From: Candidatus Saccharimonadota bacterium | GTDB lineage: Bacteria; Patescibacteriota; Saccharimonadia; Saccharimonadales; Saccharimonadaceae | Reading direction: 5' to 3' | Assembly (NCBI GenBank): GCA_905372495.1 | Contig: CAJPPG010000001.1 | Coordinates: 1-63,840 of the forward strand | Length of the DNA: 63,840 nucleotides | Part shown: positions 31,422-40,474 of the stretch, one piece after another | Position numbering within the stretch: the stretch's first letter is position 1 | How the letters are laid out: each line of letters begins with the position of its first letter | Notes under the pieces: generated by a model | The model's database searches: none | The model's input: only the letters and a program-made list of their open reading frames with translations | Told to the model about the DNA's origin: nothing | Position numbers and translations under genes: made by a program

Positions 31422-33668
31422 ATGGTAAAACGAAAAAAAGGTCGACGTAAATCTCCTCGCGATGTAGCTCCCGAGCATGAGCTGCCAGGAGGTTTTTGGC
31501 GTCAAGTCTCAGCAATTCTTATGATCGCTATTTCCATCGTCCTTGTGATGACATGGTTCGGAAGTGGCGGTACTCTTCTTAATGATTTTCATAAATTTGG
31601 CTTCTGGGTGATTGGCTATGCTACCTTTTCGATCCCGATTATTCTCGTTTATCTAGCAGTAAAGATCTTCCGCAGTACCGATAACCGTCTTCCAGCCGTC
31701 ATCTGGATTGTCTCATTCTTGATGATCTTCTGGCTCTCTGGACTCTTTGGGCTTCCGACCTATGGTACTAGTTTGGCTCAAACCGGCGGCATTCTAGGTC
31801 AGTGGCTAAATAGTCTTGTTACACAAATTCTCAATCCTAGCGTTGCTGCTTTTATCTATCTCGTCCTCATTTTTATTACCGCCATTTTTATTATGCAACT
31901 TTCTCCAGCCGCTGTTTTTCGTGATCTTGCCAGTCTCTTCAAGACCAGTCGCCGTGATGAGGATGCCGAAAATGCTCGCGTTGCGCGCCGTGCTCAAGCC
32001 GAGGATGCTATTAAATCTGGTGCTCTTGGTCCACTCAAAATTAAAGCCAATGGCGTTGAAGTTTCACCGGAAGACTTGAAGACAACACCAAAGATTGAAG
32101 TTAAGAAGCCGGTTATGGATAAACCAGTTGAAGCCGAGCCTGAACGTGCTCTGATTGAAGTTTCTGATCCAAACTGGAAAATGCCGAGTACTGACCTTCT
32201 GTCTAAAAAACAAAATCCGCCTGACGGTGGCAATATCCAACAAAATGCCTTCATTATCAACTCCACTTTTTCAGATTTCGGTATTGAAGTTAAACTCGAT
32301 GGAGCCAATGTCGGTCCACGTGTTACACAGTATACCATTCAACCACCAACCGGTGTCGTTCTCTCTAAGATTGCCGCTCGCGATAAAGAGCTAGCTCTCA
32401 ACCTTGCAGTCGATAAAGTTCGTATTGAGGCTCCAATTCCAGGCACTCGCCTTGTTGGTATTGAGATTCCAAATGTTCGCCCCGCTGATGTGACTCTCCG
32501 TTCTATTCTTGAAAGCAATGAATGGAAAAAAGAATGCAGTCCTCTTGCCTTTGCTGTTGGTAAGGATATTTCTGGTAATCCTGTTATTGCCAACCTTGCT
32601 AAAATGCCTCACCTACTCATCGCTGGTACCACCGGTTCTGGTAAGTCTGTTATGACTAATACTTTAATTTCTTCACTCCTCTACCGTAATGCGCCTAGTG
32701 ATATGAAATTAATCATTGTCGACCCTAAGCAAGTGGAAATGGTGCAATATAATGATATTCCACATCTTCTCACTCCGATTATTAATTCCACTGAAAAATC
32801 ACTTTCGGCCATGAAGTGGGCAGTCAATGAAATGGAACGTCGTTATACCCTAATGGCTGAGGAAAAAGTCAAGAAAATCGAAGACTATAACGAGAAATTA
32901 CAGAAGAAGACAGCTACTGTTGCTGATCAAGATAATAATGAGCAACAACATGATAGTGGTAAAATGCCGTACATCGTTGTAGTAATCGATGAGATGGCTG
33001 ATCTCATGATGCAGGCAGGGAAAGACCTTGAGCAATTAATTGTTCGTATCGCACAAAAAGGTCGTGCTTCTGGTATTCATCTCGTTCTCGCTACTCAGCG
33101 TCCTGAAGTTAAAGTTATTACCGGTTTAATTAAAGCTAACGTTCCAGGTCGTATCGCCTTCGCCGTTAATAACAATACGGACTCTCGTATTATGCTTGAT
33201 ATGGGTGGTGCAGAGAAACTTCTCGGTAAAGGTGATATGTTGATGCTGACTACCGAAATGATGGGTAAACCTCGTCGTATCCAGGGTGCCTATGCTTCCG
33301 ACAGTGATGTTGAAAAACTTACAAACTTCCTTCGCGAACAGCGTGCACCTGAATATAATAATGAGGTTATTTCCCAGGCTGTCCAAATTAAAGGTATCGG
33401 ACCAACCGATGGTGGCGGCTTTGGCGACCTTGGTCGTAAATATGATCCAAACGATCCAGTTGTCCGCAAAGCTATAGAAATTACGCTTACAAAAGGTAAA
33501 TTCTCCACCGCCATGTTGCAGACCTATCTTGGGAAAGGTCATGGCTTCGTCTCTGGTCTTGCTATCTGGCTTGAAGAAATTGGCGTCATCGGTCCCGCTA
33601 ATGGCAATAAGCCTCGCGAGGTGATGATCAAGAGTCTTGAAGAATTCGATCAGCTCGCTAATGTCTAA
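31422..33668 (+). CDS. ftsK: DNA translocase FtsK/SpoIIIE
   Basis: 748 aa. Septum-located ATPase that pumps chromosome ends during division. The N-terminal membrane domain has about four helices (residues 30-170), a variable linker follows, then the motor: Walker A AGTTGSGKSVMTN (about residue 402), VDPKQVEMVQYNDIPHLLTP, Walker B VVIDEMADLMM and the RecA-fold stretch LVLATQRPEVKVITGLIKANVPGRIAF. The C-terminal gamma winged helix (VRKAIEITLTKGKFSTAMLQTYLGKGHGFVSGLAIWLEEIGVIG) normally reads KOPS sites. An extended -10 sits 6 nt before the ATG (leaderless). Both neighbours are related membrane proteins encoded on the other strand. Confidence 0.97.
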   Translation: MVKRKKGRRKSPRDVAPEHELPGGFWRQVSAILMIAISIVLVMTWFGSGGTLLNDFHKFGFWVIGYATFSIPIILVYLAVKIFRSTDNRLPAVIWIVSFLMIFWLSGLFGLPTYGTSLAQTGGILGQWLNSLVTQILNPSVAAFIYLVLIFITAIFIMQLSPAAVFRDLASLFKTSRRDEDAENARVARRAQAEDAIKSGALGPLKIKANGVEVSPEDLKTTPKIEVKKPVMDKPVEAEPERALIEVSDPNWKMPSTDLLSKKQNPPDGGNIQQNAFIINSTFSDFGIEVKLDGANVGPRVTQYTIQPPTGVVLSKIAARDKELALNLAVDKVRIEAPIPGTRLVGIEIPNVRPADVTLRSILESNEWKKECSPLAFAVGKDISGNPVIANLAKMPHLLIAGTTGSGKSVMTNTLISSLLYRNAPSDMKLIIVDPKQVEMVQYNDIPHLLTPIINSTEKSLSAMKWAVNEMERRYTLMAEEKVKKIEDYNEKLQKKTATVADQDNNEQQHDSGKMPYIVVVIDEMADLMMQAGKDLEQLIVRIAQKGRASGIHLVLATQRPEVKVITGLIKANVPGRIAFAVNNNTDSRIMLDMGGAEKLLGKGDMLMLTTEMMGKPRRIQGAYASDSDVEKLTNFLREQRAPEYNNEVISQAVQIKGIGPTDGGGFGDLGRKYDPNDPVVRKAIEITLTKGKFSTAMLQTYLGKGHGFVSGLAIWLEEIGVIGPANGNKPREVMIKSLEEFDQLANV

Positions 33669-33743
33669 GCGAAAATAAATGAGTCCTACTAGTTTTTGAA
33701 ATAATATTCCATAATTAGTAGATTATTCGCCAAAATACCATAA

Positions 33744-33772
33744 AAAATATAGCTTCCTTGAAGCTATATTTT
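33744..33772. terminator. Terminator between ftsK and paralogue B
   Basis: AAAATATAGCTTC and GAAGCTATATTTT form a perfect 13-bp stem with a 3-nt loop between convergent genes. Confidence 0.88.
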
Positions 33773-33781
33773 AATTTGATC

Positions 33782-34648
33782 TTAAAGGTGCTCGGTATCT
33801 TTTATGTCGTCGCCTTTCATGCAGTTATAATTCTTTTGACCGTCTGGTCTTTCGACATCATGATAAATCTTACGAATTTCAGGTGAAAATTCTGAGCATT
33901 TTATAAGCATTTGAGTGACAAACCCATACTTCCAGTCTCCATTTGGTAATTCTCGGTAGTATTCTCTGGCAGCGCCGCCAGCCTGTAGTGATGCGTAGAG
34001 GTATGTACCAGCCTTGTTTGTAAAGATTTGGCCACTAGTAATTGGATAATTTCTTCTGTCTATTAAATCAAGTAGCTGCTGGAATTTTATATCATAAGCA
34101 GCATTCTTGATCACGGTTTCGGTCGTCTTTGTTTCTTTAGCGATGCGTTGCTCGTCCTTATTGGCTTCTTCTAGTTTTGTTACCTTCTCCTGAGCCTTCT
34201 TAGTCTCTTCTTTTGAAACTGAGAGATCGTGATACAACTGCTGACGCTGAGTTTGATTTGTAATGATCATATAAGCAAGCGCCCCAACTGCAGCGACCGT
34301 AGTTAAGGCAAAAAGTGGAGTTAGTGATAGCTTTTTCTTTTCTACCACCACTTGCTGGGTTTCAGGAACCTCGACGATTGGAGTAGACTGCACACTAGGA
34401 TTAACTTCTGTTTGCTCTGCGTTTGTAGTCTCCTCTGTGGATCCTAAAGTGTCCTCTTGTTTTGTTACTGATTCCTCTATGTCATCAACTGTTTCCGCAG
34501 TTTTTTCTGGTGATGCATCAACCCAGTCAGTAGACTCATTAATCACCGCCATACCCCCGGATGACTCCGTATCCGTCTGGTCGGTATTAAGGGAAGCCGC
34601 ATTCTTATTCATGGCATTATCTTGATTTAGACTATTTTCACTATCCAT
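33782..34648 (-). CDS. Single-pass membrane protein, paralogue B flanking ftsK
   Basis: 288 aa with AAGGAG upstream of the ATG. An acidic Ser/Thr/Glu-rich cytoplasmic region (1-110) precedes one membrane helix (about 112-132), a coiled coil (SVSKEETKKAQEKVTKLEE) and an exported domain with QIFTNKAGTYLYASLQAGGAAREYYRELPNGDWKYGF and two Cys (MLIKCSEFSPE, YNCMKGDD). Helix, coiled coil, 'IFTNK.(A/D)TYL', '(R/Y)YYR.LPNG.WK' and the Cys pair all match 30581-31324. The two genes lie on either side of ftsK. The family is unknown; a lineage-specific surface protein family is likely. Confidence 0.8.
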   Translation of the reverse strand: MDSENSLNQDNAMNKNAASLNTDQTDTESSGGMAVINESTDWVDASPEKTAETVDDIEESVTKQEDTLGSTEETTNAEQTEVNPSVQSTPIVEVPETQQVVVEKKKLSLTPLFALTTVAAVGALAYMIITNQTQRQQLYHDLSVSKEETKKAQEKVTKLEEANKDEQRIAKETKTTETVIKNAAYDIKFQQLLDLIDRRNYPITSGQIFTNKAGTYLYASLQAGGAAREYYRELPNGDWKYGFVTQMLIKCSEFSPEIRKIYHDVERPDGQKNYNCMKGDDIKDTEHL

Positions 34649-34723
34649 GCATTCTCCTTTTTCTTGATTGTAGCATAAGTTTTATCAAAAAACATAAACA
34701 CTGTAACTGATATTCATCACTAG

Positions 34724-34752
34724 TTGAAAAAATCATCTCAATCTGGTATAAT
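34724..34752 (+). promoter_or_regulatory. Promoter of the rpsF operon
   Basis: TTGAAA (34724-34729), 17-nt spacer, TATAAT (34747-34752) preceded by TGG. The predicted leader is about 55 nt. Confidence 0.8.
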
Positions 34753-34769
34753 CAAGTCATTATTAGCTC

Positions 34770-34795
34770 AGCAAGCGACAAGAGGTGTGCTTGCT
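34770..34795 (+). promoter_or_regulatory. Leader hairpin of the rpsF-ssb-rpsR operon
   Basis: AGCAAGC (34770-34776) and GCTTGCT (34789-34795) form a 7-bp stem with a 12-nt loop, 5 nt before AAAGGAG. Its place matches the S6:S18-binding leader described for rpsF operons elsewhere. I cannot confirm the conserved CCG bulge of that motif, so the assignment is tentative. Confidence 0.5.
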
Positions 34796-34814
34796 TTAAC
34801 CAAAGGAGTGCAAA

Positions 34815-35171
34815 GTGAAACAGTATGAACTTACTGTGTTGATTCATCCTGATTTGGAAATGAATCTAACACCAGCCCTAGACAAGATTAATAAATTAAT
34901 CGAGTCACAAAACGGTAAAATCGTTAAGGAAACCAACGAAGGTAAGAAGCGCCTTGCTTATTCTATCAACAAACAAGATTACGCAGTTTACTACTTCTAC
35001 GAACTTGAGCTTCCAGCTCAGGCTCCAGCCAAGATTTCTTCCACCCTTAATATTACCGACGAAGTCTTACGTTATCTCTTAGTCACTGTCGATGAACGCA
35101 AAGCTAAGTTTGAAGCTAAGCGCAAAGCTCGTGCAGAGAAGACTAAAGATACTGAAGAATCAGCAGAATAA
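34815..35171 (+). CDS. rpsF: Ribosomal protein S6
   Basis: 118 aa; binds S18 on the 30S platform. MKQYELTVLIHPDLEMN, then LDKINKLIESQNGKIVKETNEGKKRLAYSINKQDYAVYYFYELELPA, match S6, and DEVLRYLLVTVDER is the fourth strand. A short charged tail follows. It is preceded by AAAGGAG and is first in the operon rpsF-ssb-rpsR-efp-TlyA-like. A leader hairpin may mediate feedback by S6:S18. Confidence 0.97.
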   Translation: MKQYELTVLIHPDLEMNLTPALDKINKLIESQNGKIVKETNEGKKRLAYSINKQDYAVYYFYELELPAQAPAKISSTLNITDEVLRYLLVTVDERKAKFEAKRKARAEKTKDTEESAE

Positions 35172-35191
35172 AATAAAGCGAGGAGGTTTTT

Positions 35192-35635
35192 ATGGCGCGG
35201 GGATTTAGTAAGGCAATCATTACAGGTAACGTAGTACGCGATCCTGAACTCAGAGCCACATCTGGTGGTACTCAGGTCTGCTCGTTCTCTGTAGCAGTAA
35301 ATTACAATTATGTTCAGAACGGTGAGAAAAAGGAACAAGTTTCCTATATCAACTGTTCTGCTTGGGGTAAAGCTGGCGAAATTATCGCACAGTACGCCAA
35401 GAAAGGTACCGGCATCCTTGTTTCCGGACGTCTTTCTCAGCGTGCCTTCGAAGATAAAACTGGCGCAAAGCGTTCAGCCACTGAAATCGTTGTTGAAGAC
35501 TTCAACTTCTTAGGTGGTGCAGGCGAAGGTTCTTCTTCTAGAAGTTATACTCCAAGTAGTAATAATGAATCTGCCGATATCATTCCTGATGATATTCCAG
35601 ATGAGCCTATCGACCTCAGCGAGGTTCCATTCTAA
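35192..35635 (+). CDS. ssb: Single-stranded DNA-binding protein
   Basis: 147 aa. The OB fold covers residues 1-105 (MARGFSKAIITGNVVRDPELRATSGGTQVCSFSVAVNY, WGKAGEIIAQYAKKGTGILVSGRLSQRAFEDKTG). A short Ser-rich linker and the acidic tip DDIPDEPIDLSEVPF follow, the partner-binding peptide of SSB. GAGGAGG lies before the ATG. The position between rpsF and rpsR is the classic bacterial arrangement. Confidence 0.97.
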   Translation: MARGFSKAIITGNVVRDPELRATSGGTQVCSFSVAVNYNYVQNGEKKEQVSYINCSAWGKAGEIIAQYAKKGTGILVSGRLSQRAFEDKTGAKRSATEIVVEDFNFLGGAGEGSSSRSYTPSSNNESADIIPDDIPDEPIDLSEVPF

Positions 35636-35663
35636 AATTAATTAAGAGAGAGTTTTGAGAGAA

Positions 35664-35861
35664 ATGAAAAGAATTAAAAATGATCCAAATCTTTACTTCG
35701 ATTATCGTGATGTAAAGACTATGCAGCGTTATATCGACGTTTATGGCCGTATTGAGCCAATTTCAAAGACTGGTTTATCCGCTAAACAGCAAAGACAATT
35801 AGCAGTTGCTATTAAGCGTGCTCGTCACCTTGCTTTGCTTCCATTTGTATCTGTCAACTAA
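35664..35861 (+). CDS. rpsR: Ribosomal protein S18
   Basis: 65 aa from ATG 35664; a TTG at 35655 is in frame but only 2 nt from the purine site, so ATG is preferred (AAGAGAGAG 11 nt upstream). NDPNLYFDYRDVKTMQRYIDVYGRIEPISKTGLSAKQQRQLAVAIKRARHLALLPFV is complete S18 with the rRNA-binding helix. The Cys-containing N-terminus of zinc-binding S18 forms is absent. Confidence 0.95.
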   Translation: MKRIKNDPNLYFDYRDVKTMQRYIDVYGRIEPISKTGLSAKQQRQLAVAIKRARHLALLPFVSVN

Positions 35862-35875
35862 TTAGGAGAAAAACT

Positions 35876-36436
35876 ATGTACGGTCCAACCGATCTAAAGA
35901 AAAACGTACTCATCACCTTGGACGGCCAGCCATACAAGGTTATTGAGTACTCCCAAAAAGTTATGGGACGTGGTGGCTCCATTGTTAATGTTCGCGTGAA
36001 GAACTTAATTACTGGCGCTCTTATTCCAAAAACCTTTAAAGGTCAGGAAAAAATTGAGCCAGCTGAGGTTACCACTAAAAAAGTTCAGTATCTTTATAAA
36101 GACGATGATAAGTTCTACTTCATGGACCCAACCACCTTTGAGCAGTACGAATTGTCAAACGATCTAGTTGGTGATTCCAAAGATTTTATGAAAGATGGTG
36201 ATGAGATGGAAATCCAGTTCTATAACGGTTCTGCCATCAACCTCACCCTACCAAAGAATCTTTGGCTTGAAGTAACTTATACCGAAAATGCCGTCAAGGG
36301 CGACACATCCACTTCAGTGATGAAGGATGCCACTCTTGAAACTGGTGTAGTCATTAAAGTCCCAGCTTTTATTAAAACAGGTGATATTGTCTCTGTAGAT
36401 ACGGAAACTTATGCCTATCGTGAACGACAAAAATAG
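35876..36436 (+). CDS. efp: Translation elongation factor P
   Basis: 186 aa, the usual length with three beta-barrel domains. It relieves ribosome stalling at polyproline. The relevant start is MYGPTDLKKNVLITLDGQPYKVIEYSQKVMGRGGSIVNVRVKNL; the loop tip that normally carries the modified Lys or Arg reads MGRGGS, so Arg may be the tip residue here. YLYKDDDKFYFMDPTTFEQYEL is domain II. Several proteins here are polyproline-rich (23565, 62506), so EF-P should matter. AGGAGA precedes the ATG, and the 3' end overlaps the next gene by 26 nt. Confidence 0.96.
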   Translation: MYGPTDLKKNVLITLDGQPYKVIEYSQKVMGRGGSIVNVRVKNLITGALIPKTFKGQEKIEPAEVTTKKVQYLYKDDDKFYFMDPTTFEQYELSNDLVGDSKDFMKDGDEMEIQFYNGSAINLTLPKNLWLEVTYTENAVKGDTSTSVMKDATLETGVVIKVPAFIKTGDIVSVDTETYAYRERQK

Positions 36437-37097
36437 TTTAAAAAGTTTGAGATTCTCTGTGCATAAAAATAAGAATAGAGAATTGCAGACTCATGTTACG
36501 GTAAATCATACTATACCAGTATCAAGGGCTGAGAATAAGCTTGCGGGTGCGGCGCAGGCTTTTTCTTATGATTTTCGGGATAAGCTCGTTCTTGATATTG
36601 GCTCTAGTACTGGGGGATTTACTGAATATGCGATAAATCATGGCGCAAAAAGAGTTATCGCAGTTGAAAAAGGGACAAAACAGATGAAAGTACCATTACG
36701 CTATGATCAACGTATTAATTTGTATGAAAAAACAGATATTTTTTCGATAACTCGCGAGTCCCTATCAAAAGACGAAAATAAAATCGATACTATCCTCGCC
36801 GATGTATCATTCGTTTCATTGAAAAAAGTTTTAGACTATGCGAAAAAACATTTAGCTTACCATAAGACAGGTTTTCTTGTTATGCTAAAGCCACAATTTG
36901 AGGCAAAACCTTATGAATTAAAAAATGGAATAGTTAAGAATGAGAAGATCCGACGGGGAATTATTAAGGATTTTGAAGTTTGGCTCAAGGATCATGGCTT
37001 TATTATTATCAACAAGCGAGACAACCTATTGGCAGGGAAAAACGGTAATCTAGAGCGCTTTTATTATTTAAAAATTGCTAAGAAAACAAATTACTAA
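36411..37097 (+). CDS. TlyA/FtsJ-type rRNA methyltransferase lacking the S4 domain
   Basis: 228 aa. SAM-dependent 2'-O-methyltransferase fold: VSRAENKLAGAAQAF is the junction normally found after the S4 domain of TlyA, then motif I LVLDIGSSTGGFTEYAINHGAKRVIAVEKG, LADVSFVSLKKVL for the catalytic Asp region, and MLKPQFEA with the catalytic Lys. The RNA-binding S4 domain that usually forms the first 60 residues is missing, replaced by about 40 unrelated residues. The start overlaps efp by 26 nt with weak GGAA spacing, so translation is coupled. TlyA enzymes methylate 16S and/or 23S rRNA; the substrate here is unknown. Confidence 0.85.
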   Translation: MPIVNDKNSLKSLRFSVHKNKNRELQTHVTVNHTIPVSRAENKLAGAAQAFSYDFRDKLVLDIGSSTGGFTEYAINHGAKRVIAVEKGTKQMKVPLRYDQRINLYEKTDIFSITRESLSKDENKIDTILADVSFVSLKKVLDYAKKHLAYHKTGFLVMLKPQFEAKPYELKNGIVKNEKIRRGIIKDFEVWLKDHGFIIINKRDNLLAGKNGNLERFYYLKIAKKTNY

Positions 37098-37173
37098 TCA
37101 AAATTATTTAAATTAATATTACCTGCTGTTTTTAAGGGGGTGGAAAACAAAAATAGGCGCGGAGAACTCTGTG

Positions 37174-39549
37174 TCATTCATCTGTTTTTAGAGCTTTTAC
37201 CATATCAATTCTCTTAATTTTGGTTGCCACAACTTTTGATACTAAAATCGATAGCAATAAAATTCCACATGCCGATATTATGAATATTATATTTGGGATA
37301 AACGTTTGGATATCATAAGAATCGTCCACTGATACCTTATAGATATAGTCAGCTAGAAGATATCCTAGCGGCAGACCCAATATGCAGGAAATAATTGTTA
37401 TCTCGATATTTTGCCAAGTAAAAATTTTTGCAAGTTTCTGGTTAGGAAAACCAATCACCTTCATCGTAGCGAACTGGATCTCTTGTTCAAGAAAACTCAA
37501 AGCTCCCATATTGTAGATAATAACAATCCCTAAGATAATCGCTATGATAAGAACCCCAATGATTACAGTCAATATGTTATTTAAGATTTTTTTCAGATTG
37601 TCAGCAATCGTTTTCTTTGATTGAATATTTAAATATTCAATCAACTTATCATTTATTTCTGTTCGTTTTTCAAGATAAAAGATGCTCGGCTTATATTTTA
37701 GTCCTAAACTTTCATAATATCCTTTAGTAACCGTCAAATTTTGATTCTGTTGCTTTACTAGATAGGCAATGATTTTTGAGGTATAGACTTTTTCGCTACC
37801 AAGCATTCTCCAGTAAACCTCATCGCCAACTTTTAGGTTATAACGATCTGCTAGCTTTCTTGCTAAATAGACACCTTCATCTGTTAATTCTGTTGGTTTT
37901 CTTTCAATATCCAGATATTTAATTGCTTCTTTTGAATTATCTATAAATAAGTTTGAAGTTAGTAAAGTATTATTATCTCTATCTAGGACCTCGATTGCTT
38001 CTTGCTCAGCACTCTTCTTCAACTGTCCCTCTGTTTCGTGTACAATTTTTTGTCTAATATTAGGCGTCTGGAGTTTATCGTTATTGATTGTCGCCGTATA
38101 ATTAAAATTATTTATCGTATCTGTTTCTACATCTATAAAATTAGCCATAGAAGTATATAATCCAAACGACATAACAATTAGCGATACCGCCCCTGCTATT
38201 CCAATCAGAGTCGTAATAACTCGTCCTCTATTTCTAAGCATATCTCTAAGATTCCACCGCGTTGTAAAGCTAATTCTTGAGAAAAACTGCTTAGTTGTAA
38301 AACTCAAACTCTTTTTGCTCATTTTTGGTTGTTCAGTTCTTAATAGTTCTGTCGCATTTTGCCTTAGTATTCTCTTAGTCATCATAAAACAGACAAAACC
38401 TATAGTTGCTATAATCGCCAAATAAACAAACAAACTGTTAAAAGTCCTCACTGGCTCGCTTATAGGGGCTTCAAAAGACGACATTGTAATGTTTAGGAAA
38501 AATCTAGAAATTACCATCGGTCCGAGAATCATCCCCACAGCTCCACCAAGACAACTCAAAAATAAGCCGTAAGATATATAATGACAAGTAATCTGCCAGC
38601 CCGAAAACCCTAACGCTTTCAAGGTTCCGATCTTTGTACGATCGCGTATAATTAACCTAGTCATGGTGGTGGCAACAGATAAGATTGCAATAAGCACAAA
38701 GAAACCAGTAAATAAGCCAATAATACTGGACATTTCATCAATCTCGCCTTGAAAAACTTTCACTGTAGGCTCTTCGCGCATTTTTGAGACCACCCCTCTT
38801 TTTCCGAATTGGTTCTGAATTGCGTTCTTTGTCTGGTCAAGTCGACTAACATCTTTAGTTTTTACCATGATTTGGCTGTATAAATCGTCTCCTGTCTTAT
38901 ATTCCTTAAAGAAACTATCATAGTCTAAATAGATATAACCATTTTTTTCATAATCCGGAATAATCTCAGACTCATTTTTTGAAATATAAACATGGTCAGG
39001 AATGTAGATTATTCCAGCAATCTCTACCTCTTTTGGGATATTTTTGAAAGAAAAGACGATTTTATCTCCCACTGTTAGATTATTTCTTTTAGCAAAATAC
39101 ACATCCATCCAAGCTTTGTCTTTGGTATTTGAAAAACCTTGACCTGTTTTAATTTCAAATTTTGATAGATTATTTTGCTTGATAAAATTTACCTCAAGTT
39201 TATAATCAACTAAATTTGGATTCTGTTTTTTATTGTCAGCGTGGTTGCTAGCTTTATTTTTTCTTTTAAAATTCAAGACCTGTTCTTTGAGAGTCAGTTT
39301 CCCCTCCACTGTTTCGACATTTTCTATATTCTTTACCGCCTCGATATCTTTTTCTGATAGTGACCCTCGGATATTTAGGTCCTGCAATCTCCCATCATAA
39401 AATTGATTAATTTTTGTTTGCATCCCCTGTACGTAGCCATCAATACCACTATATACCGCAGTGCTTAGCAGCACCATCAGAAAAACCATCAAAAACTGAG
39501 TAAAATTCTTTTGTATATCCCTCACCATCTTCAAAAACAACATCACCAC
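37174..39549 (-). CDS. ABC transporter permease, FtsX/MacB type
   Basis: 791 aa with two FtsX-like permease blocks: a first helix near 15-35, a large extracytoplasmic domain, three helices around 270-400, then a repeated half with a helix near 450, another extracytoplasmic domain, and three C-terminal helices (LIIAIILGIVIIYNMG, ITIISCILGLPLGYLLADYIY, NIIFIISACGILLLSILVSKV). IRDRTKIGTLKALGFSGWQI and QEIQFATMKVIGFPNQKLAKIF are the cytoplasmic coupling motifs. It pairs with the ATPase upstream, overlapping it by 7 nt. Such systems export lipids, peptides or antibiotics, or transmit force; the substrate is not evident. Confidence 0.92.
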   Translation of the reverse strand: MVMLFLKMVRDIQKNFTQFLMVFLMVLLSTAVYSGIDGYVQGMQTKINQFYDGRLQDLNIRGSLSEKDIEAVKNIENVETVEGKLTLKEQVLNFKRKNKASNHADNKKQNPNLVDYKLEVNFIKQNNLSKFEIKTGQGFSNTKDKAWMDVYFAKRNNLTVGDKIVFSFKNIPKEVEIAGIIYIPDHVYISKNESEIIPDYEKNGYIYLDYDSFFKEYKTGDDLYSQIMVKTKDVSRLDQTKNAIQNQFGKRGVVSKMREEPTVKVFQGEIDEMSSIIGLFTGFFVLIAILSVATTMTRLIIRDRTKIGTLKALGFSGWQITCHYISYGLFLSCLGGAVGMILGPMVISRFFLNITMSSFEAPISEPVRTFNSLFVYLAIIATIGFVCFMMTKRILRQNATELLRTEQPKMSKKSLSFTTKQFFSRISFTTRWNLRDMLRNRGRVITTLIGIAGAVSLIVMSFGLYTSMANFIDVETDTINNFNYTATINNDKLQTPNIRQKIVHETEGQLKKSAEQEAIEVLDRDNNTLLTSNLFIDNSKEAIKYLDIERKPTELTDEGVYLARKLADRYNLKVGDEVYWRMLGSEKVYTSKIIAYLVKQQNQNLTVTKGYYESLGLKYKPSIFYLEKRTEINDKLIEYLNIQSKKTIADNLKKILNNILTVIIGVLIIAIILGIVIIYNMGALSFLEQEIQFATMKVIGFPNQKLAKIFTWQNIEITIISCILGLPLGYLLADYIYKVSVDDSYDIQTFIPNIIFIISACGILLLSILVSKVVATKIKRIDMVKALKTDE

Positions 39550-40235
39550 TCCACTTCGTCAATTTGTTTTTTATGACTGTTTTTTCGGTTAGTTTCAATC
39601 TGACCGTTTTTTAGGTGGATTACTCGGTCCGCAATTTCTGCGATTAATGCGTTATGCGTCACTATAATAACCGTAGTATCTTTATCTGTCTGTGCTTTTA
39701 AGAGTTTCAAAATTTGCACCCCAGTATCAGAGTCTAAGGCTCCAGTCGGTTCATCGCATAGTAAAATAGCCGGCTTTTTTACTACTGCACGCGCGATTGA
39801 AACTCGTTGTTGTTCTCCGCCAGATAACTCACTTGGAAATTTCTTTAGATGTCTGCCGAGTCCCACTGATTTCAATACTTCGATGGGGCTCTGTTTTAGT
39901 TTGATAATATCTCGCATAATTGATATATTTTCTTCAACAGTTAGGCTTGGTAAGATGTTATAAGATTGAAAGACAAAACCAATTTGTTCTGCACGGAATT
40001 TAGTTAGTTGCCTATCTGTAAATTTTGAAATATCAACTTGATTGACAACAATTTTGCCACTAGTCGGTCGGTCCATCCCTCCGAGTAGATTCAAAAGAGT
40101 TGACTTTCCAGCACCTGATGGACCCAGAATTACCACGAACTCTCCCTGATTAATTTCGAGATTAATCTTATCTAGAGCCCGATATTCGACTTCACCGGTT
40201 TTATATATTTTACTTACTTTCTCTAAAGAGATCAT
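39543..40235 (-). CDS. ABC transporter ATP-binding protein, LolD/MacB type
   Basis: 230 aa. Walker A GPSGAGKSTLLNLLGG, Q loop FVFQSYNILPSLTVEEN, signature LSGGEQQRVSIARAVVKKPAILLCDEPTGALDS with Walker B, and the switch His in VTHNALIAEI are all intact. Sequence style (IYKTGEVEYRALDKINLEI) is of the lipoprotein/macrolide-exporter subfamily. AAGGA precedes the ATG. It forms a two-gene operon with the FtsX-type permease. Confidence 0.95.
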   Translation of the reverse strand: MISLEKVSKIYKTGEVEYRALDKINLEINQGEFVVILGPSGAGKSTLLNLLGGMDRPTSGKIVVNQVDISKFTDRQLTKFRAEQIGFVFQSYNILPSLTVEENISIMRDIIKLKQSPIEVLKSVGLGRHLKKFPSELSGGEQQRVSIARAVVKKPAILLCDEPTGALDSDTGVQILKLLKAQTDKDTTVIIVTHNALIAEIADRVIHLKNGQIETNRKNSHKKQIDEVEW

Positions 40236-40432
40236 TTCTTTTCCTTACTTGCTCAAAAATTCATCGGATATTTGTAAGTTAATTATAATATAGATAATTC
40301 ACCTGACCAAATCTTTTGGGTTTTCTTTAATTAAAATTTTTCATCTCTATTAGATAGTATTATGATCATCAGAATCAGCTGGTATTGGTTTTTTAACTTA
40401 ACTTCTTTTATCATGTAAGACCTTTAAAAACT

Positions 40433-40461
40433 TGCAAGCTTGTATGAAGTTTGTTATAATC
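40433..40461 (+). promoter_or_regulatory. Promoter of the RNase J gene
   Basis: TTGCAA (40433-40438), 17-nt spacer, TATAAT (40456-40461). It gives a leader of about 98 nt, one of the longest in the window. Confidence 0.8.
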
Positions 40462-40474
40462 AAACTAGTCAATC

